Shown: piece after piece, positions 1 to 13,304 of the stretch
Numbering within the stretch: position 1 is the first letter of the stretch
Layout of the letters: the number at the start of each line of letters is the position of its first letter
Source of the DNA: Adineta steineri
Lineage: Eukaryota > Rotifera > Eurotatoria > Adinetida > Adinetidae
Length of the DNA stretch: 64,000 nucleotides
Assembly: GCA_905250115.1 (NCBI GenBank)
Contig: CAJNOI010000038.1
Span: forward strand, 62,001 to 126,000
Reading direction: 5' to 3'
The notes under the pieces: model-generated
The model's database searches: none
What the model saw: only the letters and a program-made list of their open reading frames with translations
What the model was told of the DNA's origin: nothing
Position numbers and translations under genes: made by a program

Positions 1-312
1 GACTGTCAGAAAATTTGATTTCCACCAGTCTCCAAAGAATCGAAGAGATTTTGTGGGGAAAACCGTGAAGCGAAAATTCAAGTTTGTTTTAAAGTTTCAA
101 TTTATGCTTAAATTTCGTTTACGAATTATGGTGATTTATAACCATTGAAATAAAACAATTGCGTGCAACTTGAAGTTTTCGTTGACCAGTAAATAAAATA
201 AGAAAGTCTTAGAATTTTTGCAACTCTATGCTATTATATTACTTGTACATATATAGGAAAAATATGGCATATATTCAACATTTTCATTAATAAGTATTAT
301 GTGTCTATTTAG
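1..312. other. window edge, non-coding or intronic
   Basis: No supported coding sequence. The stretch ends in a pyrimidine-rich tract and AG just before the exon that opens at about 313, so it probably holds an intron of a gene that begins outside the window. Confidence 0.4.
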
Positions 313-827
313 CTATAGCTACATCATCATCTGTATTTGATTTTGAATGCGATAGCCAACCTGTCCTGTATTTTACTGACTTCGAGCTGTCATCGTTGAT
401 TTTGCATCCAGATACTACGCACGTGATTACTTACAATATGGACCGGCAGTTTGTGAAAACTATAGCTGAGCTGAATCCACAATATCCTTTTTGCATTCTT
501 TCCTCCGAAACAGTACCTCCTGGTTTAGTATCAAATCCATTTCTGATTCGATATTACTATGTTTCCACATCAGTGGCTGATGCTGGAAAAACGTTAACTA
601 CTCTTGATCGCGTAACAAATATCGATTCGATCGAACGCTTTTCCAGTGAACTCTATACCGATCTGGCTGAGTTTTACCGAAATAAGGCCTATCGTGCTCT
701 GAATAAAAAACATGATCGTGATGAAATTAAGAGTCTTCTCGGGAAGTCGAAAAGATGTTTGGAAATGCTGAAATACGTCATCGAACGATTCGCCGTCAAT
801 ATGGAGACAAGTCAATATGTCAGCTGA
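313..827 (+). CDS. 3' exon of an unrecognised gene
   Basis: The reading frame is open from a plausible 3' splice site at about 312 to the TGA at 825-827, giving about 171 residues. No ATG lies near the start of the frame, so this is best read as the last exon of a gene that starts upstream. The C-terminal half is rich in Leu, Lys and Arg and looks helical, with repeated spacing that could be a coiled coil or helical repeat. I recognise no family or catalytic motif. It lies in the accessory flank outside the inverted duplication, where paralog-rich bdelloid families are expected. It could be a degraded member of such a family, but the frame is open. Confidence 0.5.
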
Positions 828-1672
828 ACCTTAAAACTTCAACAGTGAATATAACTCACCCTTTTATGACGATTCTTTTATATATTTAAGTATTTCAGAT
901 GTGTCTGTATGGGTGTCGATGAGATCTTTTTCTTCACGCCGCCTATATTTACACTCACTCCTTTTTTACCTATTAATAATAAGAACTGAGGCACTGAAAA
1001 CAGAAATAATAATGATGAAACTAACTTATGCAAAGAGCTTTTCAAAGTTTAGTTCTTCTGATTGCTAAAGACGTTTAACCTAAACAATTACTTTAGTATG
1101 CATCCTGCCTTTCCGTTAATTTAGTTGTCACGAAAGACTAAAACGGGGAGACTTTTGGGACCACCAGCTCGCGCCAACTTCAACTGTAAAAAATCTTTGA
1201 GCGACCATATAAAATGAGTAGCTGGCCGCTATAGTTCCTCAGAAAGTCTAAATATAGTTGAACCTATCTTCTGCAAAAGTTCTAGTAATTCATACAGTAT
1301 GTATATAGTCAATGGCTATCTCAACGCGCTAGCGAAAATCCATTTTTTAGTCAGATAGAATGATATATTGATATTTCGGTACAGGTAATATTGCACATTT
1401 ATTACAACGAGCTCATTTTCAATTCGCTTGTTTGAAATTAACTTCTGACAGTTTTCTTGACTTGATAAACCAAAACTGTTTTAAATTGTGCGTTCAGAAA
1501 CATACGAAAGTGGTTTTCAACGCAAGTCTTTCAATAAATACTCGATATATTTGTTCAAAACTTTATCTTATGAATTTTCAAATAAACATTAAATTTTAGA
1601 TAAAATCGAACACTACTAGTGTAATATTATTCATTCACGTTCAACGGCTATTCACTTGAAAATCTAAACAAG
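828..1672. other. intergenic region with one GT-rich hairpin
   Basis: No gene is supported. At about 904-957 a G-rich arm (TATGGGTGTCGATGAG) is followed by a C-rich arm (TTTACACTCACTCC), a degenerate member of the hairpin family described elsewhere. The rest is AT-rich sequence leading to the start codon at 1673. Confidence 0.4.
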
Positions 1673-2683
1673 ATGGTGAGTTATGTACATACGAAACTTT
1701 GTCGGTAGTATCTGTAAACCTTTTTGAATAACTGAAAAATTCTTACAAATATTGTTCAGATCATGAGTGTGTGCATAGGGGTGTCAGTTGGCCAGTATCC
1801 CAATACAAACGCAATACTAATACTGAGATGAGACTCGTGGACATGAGTGTAAGGATGCTTTTCTTTTTGTTCTCACTTCATGCCCAAATTCGCGATGTTA
1901 ACATTGCAAAACGCCGTGACTAAATGAGTTTAGATCGAAAAATAATACAACAATGGTTTACTGAGAGAGTCTGTCAATTCGTACAAATATAAAACACCTA
2001 TCAGATTGACCATGGTACAGAATAATTTCCTGAAATAATCCGCCTTTTCTGTTCACAAGAAAAATAACTGATAATGTTGCCTAACAAATCCGTCTGTTTC
2101 GTAAAAATACACCGCTTTTCTCATTTAGATAAATAATCCGAATGGTGTTCAACCAGTTGGTGTACTCGATAATGAACCTAGAGTGTTAATATTAAGAAGC
2201 AGCGACCGTGTTACAAATCTCAATGGACATTTAGGCCCTTTGAACGATGTAGTGGGCATCATGGACGATGAACAAGCTTTTTTTGGTCTCCTAAATCAGC
2301 CCAACCGCTTGTTTGCGCTCATTTTTATTCTAGGAGAACACAATCCTGACCAACTTGACAACCTTCAAAATCTGATAAATTTTCAACAATATCCAAGCGT
2401 ACAGCAAAATACCAATACATTATATACTCAGCAGAATCAATATATAAAGCTTGAGCGAAATCGTGCAGGCGTTCGGCAGACAATGTTAATTTCTGAAAAT
2501 GACAATACACTGAAGTGCATTCTATTAATTTGCACGGGTGCATTCTTCTCTAATATGCGACACTGGATGGATCAATTTTTCCAAAACCAGAACGGACCCA
2601 ATGCTGCATTTTGTCATGCACAATGGCAACAGCGCGTGGAATTTCAACATTATGCTACCACACTATTAGAGAGCTTAATGTGA
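1673..2683 (+). CDS. unrecognised two-exon gene, ATG-only first exon
   Basis: A start codon at 1673-1675 is followed at once by a strong donor (GTGAGT). A 453-bp intron ends in TTTAG at 2128, and the second exon runs from 2129 to the TGA at 2681-2683. The join is in frame and gives 185 residues beginning MINNPNGVQP. The protein is soluble-looking and rich in Asn and Gln, with a hydrophobic stretch near residue 60 (LFALIFILG) and a second near residue 140 (CILLICTGAFF). I recognise no family. The intron holds a degenerate GT-rich hairpin near 1770-1850. The gene lies in the accessory left flank, and the intron is long compared with the 50-60 bp introns of the core genes. If the splice is wrong, the frame could start at an alternative codon near 2183. 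Confidence 0.5.
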
Positions 2684-4113
2684 CGCTCCCACATATCTCT
2701 TCGTTTTGACAAAAAAACTATACGTTATTGAAACAAGAAAAAAAGAAATAGTGTAGAACAGTATATAATAAAAGAAGGTTTATATAAACAACTATCAAAG
2801 ATGTATTTTCGCAAAAAAGAACACGTCTTGCAGAAAACGAGAAATCTATGCATACTTCTTTAGTGTTTGTGGGTGTGGATATGAGTGTGGGTATAAGTGG
2901 TTCATCTTTACTTTCACCCACAACCATGTATTACTAAATTATTATAACAACACAATATCTTTTCAACAATAATTTGATATCTAACAACATAGTTACAGCT
3001 TAACTATATAGACCTTCAAATAAATGAATGAATGAATGAAAAATAATGAAATACTTTGTTCAAATACATTCTTTTCTCTCAGGAAACTTTGCATTTCCTA
3101 CGAAAGTGCTAATTTTCAATGTCTGTTTTATAAAAAATACTCATATTAACTATTATTTGAATTAATTTAGTTTCACATGCTATCTCATAGATTTCAATAT
3201 TTACAATAAATAACATTTTATTCAAAATTGATCTGGAACAAGAAAATGATCTTATTGTCTTCATTGATATATGATGTTGTTTTTTACAAATATTTCATAT
3301 AAAAACGATTATATACAGTGAGCATCAGAATCATTCACTCATTATTATTTTTATTTTAAATCAAACAAATACATAAAAATAAAGTGAAAAATATCATTTG
3401 AGAATCCATTTCTTGATACTTAATAATTTAAATAATGTCGAACATAGTTGATGATTCTATTAAATATAATTATAAGACTATGAAACAAATAAAATGAGAA
3501 GAACTTCATTTAATTTCTAATGATTAATATTATTGAGAAAGTCATCTTCTCGTTTGTTATTGATATTTGTCTTCTATTAAATGAAATAAAAACAAGTTGT
3601 TTCCTTTTAGTTATATTCTCCAATAATTAACTTGAATCATAAAAAAACTTTTATACATATTTATTACTGAACATTGAATATTAGAAAAACATAAAGTTTT
3701 TTTTATTTCTGTAATAGCTTACATGATGCTGTTCACTGAACTTTCTTTTTTTTCGAAATATTTGCAACAAAAACAACGTTTGCATTTATCAATAGAGAAA
3801 ACAATGAATCCGTTTCCTTTTTCAACGCTGGTATGAAATTTTAGGTATTAGTTCCAGAAAATATAAAAAATGTTCACGATGTTGAAATTTTGTAGAAAGG
3901 ATGTGACAACAAAGTGTTTCAAACAAAATGTAATATTATTTTTGTTAAGAATACATCGAAAATTATCTCTTTATGGAGGAAATACAACGCTTTCTGATGA
4001 ATAAAATAAAACTTTTTTGAGAAAAAAATGTTTTTGATATTTTGTATTTAGTTGAAACAGAAAATATATTGACATTATATGCTGTCAGAAATGTATTATA
4101 TAATAGATCAATG
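2684..4113. other. gene-free AT-rich stretch
   Basis: No coding region is supported. It contains a GT-rich hairpin at about 2868-2930 (two GTGGGT blocks answered by CACCCACAACC) and a short GAAT microsatellite at about 3020-3041. The remainder is very AT-rich. It ends at the outer boundary of the left arm of the inverted duplication. Confidence 0.45.
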
Positions 4114-4115
4114 AT

Positions 4116-4163
4116 AGGATGTGGGTGTGAATGTAAATCTTTTTCACCTATACTCACCTTCGA
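4116..4163. repeat. GT-rich hairpin at outer edge of left arm
   Basis: A G-rich segment (GATGTGGGTGTGAATG) is followed after a short AT loop by a C-rich segment (CACCTATACTCACC). The counterpart in the right arm lies at about 53627-53692. Homology between the arms begins at this element and not outside it. Confidence 0.6.
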
Positions 4164-4529
4164 TTAATGTGCACTTGTCGACTTTTTATTGTTGCTGTCT
4201 TTTCTAATTCTTTTTATGAATTTAAAAACTAAATAAACAACATTCAAGAGTATAGATGTAGATTTGGATATTTTTGTATAATCAATATTTATATTCCTAA
4301 CGATATTTTTCTTTCAAACATTTCGTTTACCTGAAAAAACACGTTGCAGACAAAATAAATACACCAAACGATACCTCGTTATGCAATGATGCGAATAAAA
4401 ATAAAGACAATGTTTGATTTTTCCCGTCTCGTTTGTATAACCTTCGAACTCGTAGTACGTACTCGTGTTATTGATTAGACTAGTATATATATTTCTTAAC
4501 ATAATATACATATATATTGACAAAAATAA

Positions 4530-5116
4530 ATGGCAAATAATAATACCGATATTGAAGCTCTTAAGGGTACATGGAATTATGTAAGTAATTAACAAATTTT
4601 TCTTTTATTAATATTTAAATACTTTTTCTATTTCAGGTAAGTAATGAAAATTTTGATGCCTTTCTAAAAGAAATAGGTATTAATAAAGTATTACGTACAC
4701 TTGCTAAAACTATTAAACCTCGTGTTGTCATTGCTGAAAAAGATCGAAAATGGTCATTTAGATCAGAAACAACTTTAAAAACAACAGCAATAGAATTTAT
4801 ACCTGGTGTAGAATTTACAGATGTGTCACATGATGGAGAATCATATACAGTTAAATAAATTATTTCTTGAATATTTTATATTTATTTCAAAAAATTTTTA
4901 GTCGACCGTTCGATTTGAAAATGGAAAATGGGTTCAAACAAATCACTACAACAAAAGTGGAAAACAAATATCTGTACAACGGTGGGTTGATAATCAAGAT
5001 CAATTACAAGTCGTAAGTTATTTTATTATCAAAATGAAATATATTTATTCTATTAATAGACTATGGAATGTGGCAATGTCAAAGCTACTGAATTATACAA
5101 GCGTGCCAGTAAATAG
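4530..5116 (+). CDS. fatty-acid-binding-protein-like (left copy)
   Basis: Four exons (4530-4580, 4637-4849, 4902-5012, 5060-5116) join in frame to a 143-residue protein. The N-terminus has the cytosolic FABP signature (GTWNYVSNENFDAFLKEIG), followed by alternating beta-strand sequence and a late RWVDNQDQLQV strand, as expected for a 10-stranded lipid-binding barrel of about 130-140 residues. FABPs carry fatty acids or retinoids in the cytosol. The second intron uses a weak GTTAAA donor in both copies; reading through it would stop after two codons and remove a quarter of the barrel, so splicing is the better model. It converges with TGS1 (384 bp apart). It differs from the right copy at about eight residues, including Arg versus Gly in EKD(R/G)KW, making it the most divergent pair in the duplication. 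Confidence 0.88.
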
Positions 5117-5500
5117 TGAATAACAATTTTAAATATTTCAAAAAACGAATTTAGTATAGTTCCATTTAAAAATAAAAAGAATTTGATTCATTTGCTTACA
5201 ATATCATATGTTGATAGACTTTAATTTACTCAACACTCTTCTAATAAATGTATTTAAAGATTTTTCATTTTTTTACGAAATTTGCACGAATAATCATTTC
5301 CTTTAAAAAAAAAAGAACTTTTCATGATATCTCTGAGTATCAAATATACATAAAGGGACGAATGGAAATAAAATATCTTGTTTGTGTTTTATCGTTAAAA
5401 ATGTTTATAATAAAAAAAGAGCATAGGAATAATAATAATAAAGTCACCGGAAATAAAAAAAACGAATTATCTGACAGAAGTCAAACAAAAAACAGTTTCA
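5117..5500. other. convergent 3' spacer
   Basis: AT-rich sequence between the stop codons of the FABP-like gene and TGS1. It probably holds both 3' ends. No further gene is supported. Confidence 0.5.
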
Positions 5501-7344
<1,844 letters not shown>

Positions 7345-7423
7345 TTTGGGTTTTGTTTTCTATCTGAAAAATAAATAGTACGTATTAAATACCCCAAGAC
7401 ATAAAACAACAATAGATTATATA

Positions 7424-8158
7424 TTAGAAAAAAAGAATCAAAATAATAATCAAGAAAAAAAGACCAATAGCAACAGCAAATAAACATGTATGTCCACCCA
7501 CACCACCAGCTGACGTTCGTATGAAATTTTTTGTTCGATTTGTTAAATTTTCTATATGATTATGACTATTAACCATATCTGTTTCAAGAGTATCCAAAAT
7601 ATTTATATGATCATTAATTTCAAAATTAATATTTTTTGTTAAATTTTTTAATGACACTATCGAATGATGCATATCTTCAAGTTGTTGATCTTGTTTACGA
7701 ATAATATGATCTTCATGTCCATCGTCGTCGTCTTCTTCTTCTGGTGCTTGATCAAGACGAATTATTTCCATTTGATTTTCTTTTTTAGTTGGTTGAATTT
7801 TACTTTTATAATAAGTTAATTCTGTTTTCATACGACGAATAAAATCTTCACGTTCTTCATATGTTGTGCCATTATTTATATTTGAATCTTTGGAATAACT
7901 AACAGTAAAATGTTTTTGTGAAATAAATTCTGTATTTTCTCCTTCAGAATCATTCTCATTTTCCGATAGATCAGGTAATGGAATATTTACAGATTGATTT
8001 ATTTTTTGTAAATCATCAAGAGTACAAGAGATATGATTAAATAGCTGATCAAGTTCTTGTTGATCATATTGAGAAGAATTAGAGATGGCTTGAACACGTT
8101 GAAATGATTGTTCAATATCTCTTTTGAGATAAATGAACGTATCGATGGTGGTGCTCAT
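7424..8158 (-). CDS. syntaxin-6-like Qc-SNARE (left copy)
   Basis: A 244-residue single-exon tail-anchored protein. Residues ~1-75 look like the three-helix N-terminal domain of syntaxin 6/10. A Q-rich SNARE helix begins at about 155 (RKQDQQLEDMHHSIVSLKNL), and a C-terminal membrane anchor (LFAVAIGLFFLIIILILFF) ends the protein. Such SNAREs act in trans-Golgi and endosome fusion. Aligned with syntaxin 6, the zero-layer glutamine (LEEQ) falls on His in INDHINIL, in both copies. The middle holds an acidic low-complexity run (EEEDDDDG) that is one residue shorter in the right copy. It lies 123 bp after UBA3 and 79 bp before TGS1 on the same strand, with a polypyrimidine-AG site before its ATG. 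Family placement among Qc-SNAREs (syntaxin 6, 8, 10) is by eye. Confidence 0.82.
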   Translation of the reverse strand: MSTTIDTFIYLKRDIEQSFQRVQAISNSSQYDQQELDQLFNHISCTLDDLQKINQSVNIPLPDLSENENDSEGENTEFISQKHFTVSYSKDSNINNGTTYEEREDFIRRMKTELTYYKSKIQPTKKENQMEIIRLDQAPEEEDDDDGHEDHIIRKQDQQLEDMHHSIVSLKNLTKNINFEINDHINILDTLETDMVNSHNHIENLTNRTKNFIRTSAGGVGGHTCLFAVAIGLFFLIIILILFF

Positions 8159-8281
8159 GCCATATGCATCTAGAATAGAATAAAAATGATTGTTAGATTT
8201 CGGTTAGCACCTAAATTTGGTTTCTTGATTTTTAATATCATAATAAAAAAATATATATGTAAAAACTGTCATTTTATGTAT

Positions 8282-10051
8282 TTATTTTGCAGTTGAGGTT
8301 TCCATTGAACTAGTTAATGTAAGAATCACACGCATTGATGATGCTCGTGCTGGATCGCCGACTAATAGTTCTGCACCATTGGTTAATCCAAGTTCTTAAC
8401 AAGAAAAATAAAGTTAAAAGATTTTTAATAACAAATTTCTACCTTGTAATGTCATTTTAAGATGAGGTCTTGTTGCTTCACTCATTTGTTCTGTACTTGT
8501 CATATATAACGTTTTTGAATTTCCATTGATTTCTGTATAAATTAATGGAGCAATTAAGTGACTAAAGAAAAACAATTGAAATATATCAAATAGTGTTTTT
8601 TTTTGGTTCTTACTATTTTTCTATAAGTAAATCGATAAATTCTTGAAATTTCGATGTTTCACTCATTTGAATACGTATAGGAACATTTGAACATATTGGA
8701 CAATCTTCTTTCTTTTCCGGTGGATATGTAAGCATATATATCCCTTCGATATCATTAAACATTGTATAATTATTCATAAGCATGACAGATCTATTCGGGA
8801 CAAAAAAAATAGAATATAATATATCTAATGGCAATATTTGTATACATACGAAGATGCTAGTTTAAAGACTTCCGTTGCACAAATAGATGCAATAACTGCA
8901 TTTGTTGATGCAACAGCTGGTATAATACGTTTAACCACACCTTGTGTAAATCGAAAATTAATACCAGTTATATTATGATCATTAGCTCGTTTTGTTGCAT
9001 GTTCAACTATCCATTGGATATGTTCAACATTATCACCATCGATTTTAATATCTTGACCAAATGGTTTTTCTTTTGGCCAAAGAATACTCGTAACCCATTC
9101 AACACAATGTTCGGGTAAACGTGGATTATTTGCAATTGTACATTGAGGAAAATTAACTTGAGGAGGAAATAAATCCAAAGTACATTCAATACAACTAGTG
9201 AAACCATGCATTATAACTCGTGCATTTCCTTTAAATCCTTCAGTTCCTCCATCAATCAAAGGTATGATTGAACTTGGTATTAATTGATTATCTTCATCAT
9301 ATTGAAGCATACTAACCTAATATGAAAAATTTTATTTGAAATAACCACCCTGCTTTTTTTTCCCTAAAACTTACTAGCATACTGTTAATCCATCGACGGG
9401 CTACCACAGAATCTAGACCACATACAATAATTCGAAATTCTATATAAAAAAAATACCATATAAATATGTATTAATAATCAATAGAAATTAATTTTACCTG
9501 AATAAAATGATGCATCAAAATCTTGAATTTTATTCATATGTCTGAAGAAAAACAAACGTTTTTCCATAAATATTATAAATTATCTCACATACGGTGTAAC
9601 ATTACAATTCGGAATACGATTCATAATAAATTTTGCAGCAACTTCAGCTTTTGATTTACCAATATCAGCTTTACTGGAAAAGTAAAAAGAAGAATTTTTA
9701 CATAAATATGTTTGTTGTATTTATTTACGTGAATAAAAATTGACGATTTAAATTTGCTAAATCAATTGTATCCATATCAATGATATCGATTTGACAAAAA
9801 CCCATAAGAGCCAAATCTTTTAATAATTCACAACCAAGACCACCAGCACCAATAATTAAAATTTTCACCGATTCAATTGCTGATAAAAGCTGAAATTAAT
9901 AAAATTTCAGAATATTATGCAATAATATCGATAATAAAACCTCAGTAGATGGTTCAAAATTTGGATCTTTAAAAGGTCCAGCTCGTTCAAGGATTCGACG
10001 AAGATGGATCCATTGTTTTTTCGTCGTGGAATCATCTGTTGGAACAACCAT
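8282..10051 (-). CDS. UBA3: NEDD8-activating enzyme E1 catalytic subunit (left copy)
   Basis: Predicted UBA3, which with APPBP1/NAE1 adenylates NEDD8, holds it as a thioester and passes it to UBC12 for cullin activation. Nine exons, equivalent to those of the right copy, give about 445 residues (human 463). The adenylation domain has the [15 protein letters not shown] nucleotide loop and [14 protein letters not shown]; the E1 catalytic Cys lies in [33 protein letters not shown] is the family's conserved stretch; a C-terminal ubiquitin-fold domain follows. The ATG directly abuts a TTTCTTAG 3' splice-like site, suggesting a trans-spliced mRNA with almost no 5' UTR. It is the first gene of a tight three-gene run (UBA3, SNARE, TGS1). 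The copies differ at few residues (for example Thr5 versus Ile5). Confidence 0.95.
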
Positions 10052-10324
10052 CTAAGAAACAAAATGAAATCAAATGTTTTCTTTCTCTTATCTAGACAGT
10101 TAGTCTATGTATGCTTTTATTTTCTTTCTGATTGCATTAAAATCAGACCTGGGTAAAATACGGAGGAACGAAAATGCTTTTTTTGAACCAATCAAAATAT
10201 AGTCATAAGCGGCGCAAGTTAAATTTTCTAGGGGAAGTAATTCTAATGTATTGCTTTGGTGGCACATCGCTTACATACATACTTTAGTAACAAAATCACA
10301 CTAAAAATATATATTTCATGATAT

Positions 10325-11683
10325 CATAGGCGGCGGAATGGTTTCGTTCTAGAGTAGGCTCAGTTTTTCAAACGAATTACTCAAGGTAGTAAATTCAGGA
10401 GAGCAGAATATGCCCCTCTGCGCGAACGCGCGTTCGGGGAAATTTTTGAAAAATTATTGCCTTTGAAATTTTTTCTGTGGGAAAATAATAAAGAAATTTT
10501 TTAGATGAAAATATTATTTGATACGTAAATGATCTGATATGTTCATTAGGATAGTATATTTTAAACATATCGTAGTCTCTTCTCTCTTTTCATTTATTTA
10601 ACAAAAATATTTAAAAAAAACCTTTATTTTGTTTCAATACTGAGAGAAACTTTTGATTGATTTTTCTGCGTTTGCGGAAATTTTTCATTTTTACGGAAGA
10701 TTCTGCGCCCCTGAGCAAATTAGACGAAGATCTTTTTAACTGTTAATCGTTAAGTCTTTCTTGTTGACTTTAGTCATTGCTGAAATTTAATAGCTACATG
10801 ATGCTTTATTCTTTTAAACGAAAACATGAACTGGAAGTGTAATACGGAAATACTGTTTGAAAATAGTCAAAAAATAGATGAAGAAAAATTAAATTATTCG
10901 TGCTCAAAACTATTGTCAGTCTTTTGTTTTTTACTTTAAAAAGACATAGTCTGACTTTGTCTAGTCGGCATTCTTATCTAAAAAACTTTGACGAGAAAAA
11001 CAATTGAAAAATGCTTAAAAATCTGTTATAGTCATACGTTTTTAATCGATTTTTAATCAAAAATAATCGAAAAGATCAAAATTTTCTTGATTATTACAAT
11101 GAACTGGAATTAAAATCGATTAGTAGTTCGAGCAAAAAATTGATTTTGATTGACATTTGCCTGAGACAAACTGAACAAATTGAAACCCATTTTCATCAAT
11201 TATAATCAATTATTTTCGCGAACTTTTAATTGATTATAATCGCAATTCATTGTAATAATTAAGGAAATTTTAGTTTTTTTCGGTTATTTTTGATTAAAAT
11301 CGATCAACAGCGTATGATTGCATCAGATTGTTAACCCTTTTTTAATGGAGTTTAATCTGATTTTTACCCTATCTTTTTACATGGGTTGTATGCGAAACGA
11401 ATAATGATTAATGAGCATCTAAAATTCAAACCTTATTTTAAACAGAAGTTTAAAACAAACATAAAACTCTGCAGTTTGAAAAACAAGCAACTCGATATCG
11501 ATACAGACGCCACATCAGCAAAATCTCATAAAAACACTTCAGTGGACACAAGTTAATAGTAGAGAAAGTGTACGCTAATCTTTTAATAATAAGACACTTA
11601 TCAGAGCATGAAAATTAAACTATAATAGAAAGTTTTTTCATGAAATCGAGCCTGCCCAGGCCTACTACGCTCCGCCGCCACTG
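10325..11683. mobile_element. non-autonomous hAT-like DNA transposon
   Basis: Terminal inverted repeats (CATAGGCGGCGGA at 10325-10337; TCCGCCGCCACTG at 11671-11683) match at 11 of 13 positions. They are flanked by a perfect 8-bp duplication CATGATAT (10317-10324 and 11684-11691). An 8-bp duplication and CAGTGGCG-like ends are typical of the hAT superfamily. The 1359-bp interior has no transposase frame, so it is non-autonomous. It includes a foldback at ~11010-11345. The insertion is shared by both arms at the same site, so it predates their divergence. It sits 273 bp upstream of the UBA3 start codon. Confidence 0.85.
11010..11345. repeat. foldback inside the hAT-like element
   Basis: Two imperfect arms of about 120-150 bp face each other: TTAAAAATCTGTTATAGTCA near 11014 pairs with the complement of a stretch ending CAGATTGTTAA near 11335, and the match continues inward through TTTTTGATTAAAAATCGATT-type sequence. 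The loop is about 60-70 bp. It may be a nested MITE or an internal part of the host element. Confidence 0.6.
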
Positions 11684-11955
11684 CATGATATGCTAAGATC
11701 GACAAACGACTGTATAACTCATACAATTGCGTGTAAAAAACTACGTCAATATGATGTACTAATTATTATCTCCTTAAACTTGTGATTACATACTTTGTCT
11801 GATAATAAAATCATTAATTTATTATAGTTATTTATTTAGAGTATATTGATGACTCATAACTGATAAGAAGAGTATAAAAACAAGTTTTTTTTTTCTTATA
11901 TTATATCATATCTATAAACATTTTTGTTGTAACTGTTTTTTTTCCAACATAACAA

Positions 11956-13255
11956 ATGTCGATCGATAGATTAAATGAAAATTTTCAACAATTTTGTCAA
12001 AGTAAAAATGACGTTATCATAAATCGATTATTCATTTTAATTTCTAGTTTTTTATAATTGGCCAACGCCAACAATTGAGAAAAGTACCCTTATTGAAATG
12101 CTTCAAGAATTTCAATATAAAAATCCTGAACTACAAAATGTTTATGATGAAGCAGCTACATCAATCGTAGTTCCTCCTATTGATACTTATTCTCGACTAG
12201 ATCCAACAGATATTCCTATTACTAAACCTACAAATCATCAAATAGTATCCTCAGATAATATACTAGTTAAAGAAGGAGATTTAACAGTACGAAAAGGTAA
12301 ATATCTGTTAATTGAATAACAAAAATATAATTTATTATTTCAGATTCTACAATTTTATCACCTTTAATAAAAAGTAAATATTTAATTACAACAAATAAAT
12401 ATGTATGTATTCTTTTTTAAACTCTTTAGAATCTAAATTTAAAGTATTGGTATATTGTGAATTATCATATACATATTGTAAGAATGAAAAACTTATTTAT
12501 TTTACTGTATATCAAAATCGAAAAAGTCGAAAACTTATTCATAAATTTCTTATTGATGATAGTAAGTTGTATTTTGTACAATATTAAAACTTATCTCATT
12601 CTTTAGCTTGTTCATTTGTGAATGGAAACAAGCGAGATTTTCAATTTAAACATGATTCAGCCGTTGAAAATGTAAGATTTTTGATTATTGTATGAAAAAT
12701 TCATTTTAACTTTATATGATTTAGTTTACCACTGAAACAGGTGTTGCTGATACATGGATTACATCTTTTAATAGAATTACAATTCGATCAAATATTGATA
12801 GTAAGAGAATTTGATAATATATTAGATTTTATTATCTATTTATTAGTTGACGAAGTTTATGAAAATCCTGAAGAATGTGTTTTTCTATCCGTAATATATA
12901 TTTTTTTCCTTAAGATTAATCTTTAATTGCAATAGTTAATATTTTCTAGAGATCATCATCATTAGAATATTTACAAGATACACCTATGCGACCACCACCA
13001 CGACCTCCTCGACCAATCGCTAATCCGATTTTACCTGAAAATATCTATGTATGTCTATATGATCATCATTCAACAGAAAATAATTCTTATGAACTGGAAT
13101 TCAATTGTGGTGATCTTTTATATATAATTAATACGGATGGACCCACCTTTTATGTAGGTCGTCGATTAATACTTCCTTACAATAATCATTATCAAAATCC
13201 AATAGGACTTGTATATAAAGATTATATTAAACCTGCATATGAAAAGATTTGCTAA
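11956..13255 (+). CDS. PH-SH3 adaptor, SKAP-like
   Basis: Eight exons (first 11956-12001, last 12950-13255) join in frame to 315 residues. After an N-terminal region with a PTPTIEKST segment comes a stretch of about 100 residues (KFKVLVYCELSYTYCKNEKL ... ETGVADTWITSFNR) with the strand pattern and final Trp-bearing helix of a PH domain. Then come a YENPEE tyrosine motif, a proline-rich linker (RPPPRPPRP), and a C-terminal SH3 domain starting NIYVCLYDHHS, with ELEFNCGDLLYI and a closing GLVYKDYIKP. This order matches Src-kinase-associated phosphoproteins, which couple Src-family kinases to adhesion and actin. The PH domain is weak by eye, so another PH-SH3 adaptor is possible. It is the first gene of the unduplicated spacer. 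Confidence 0.72.
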
Positions 13256-13304
13256 TTGTGATTTTTGTTTTAATTTATTAAATGAAAAATATGAATAAAA
13301 TATA

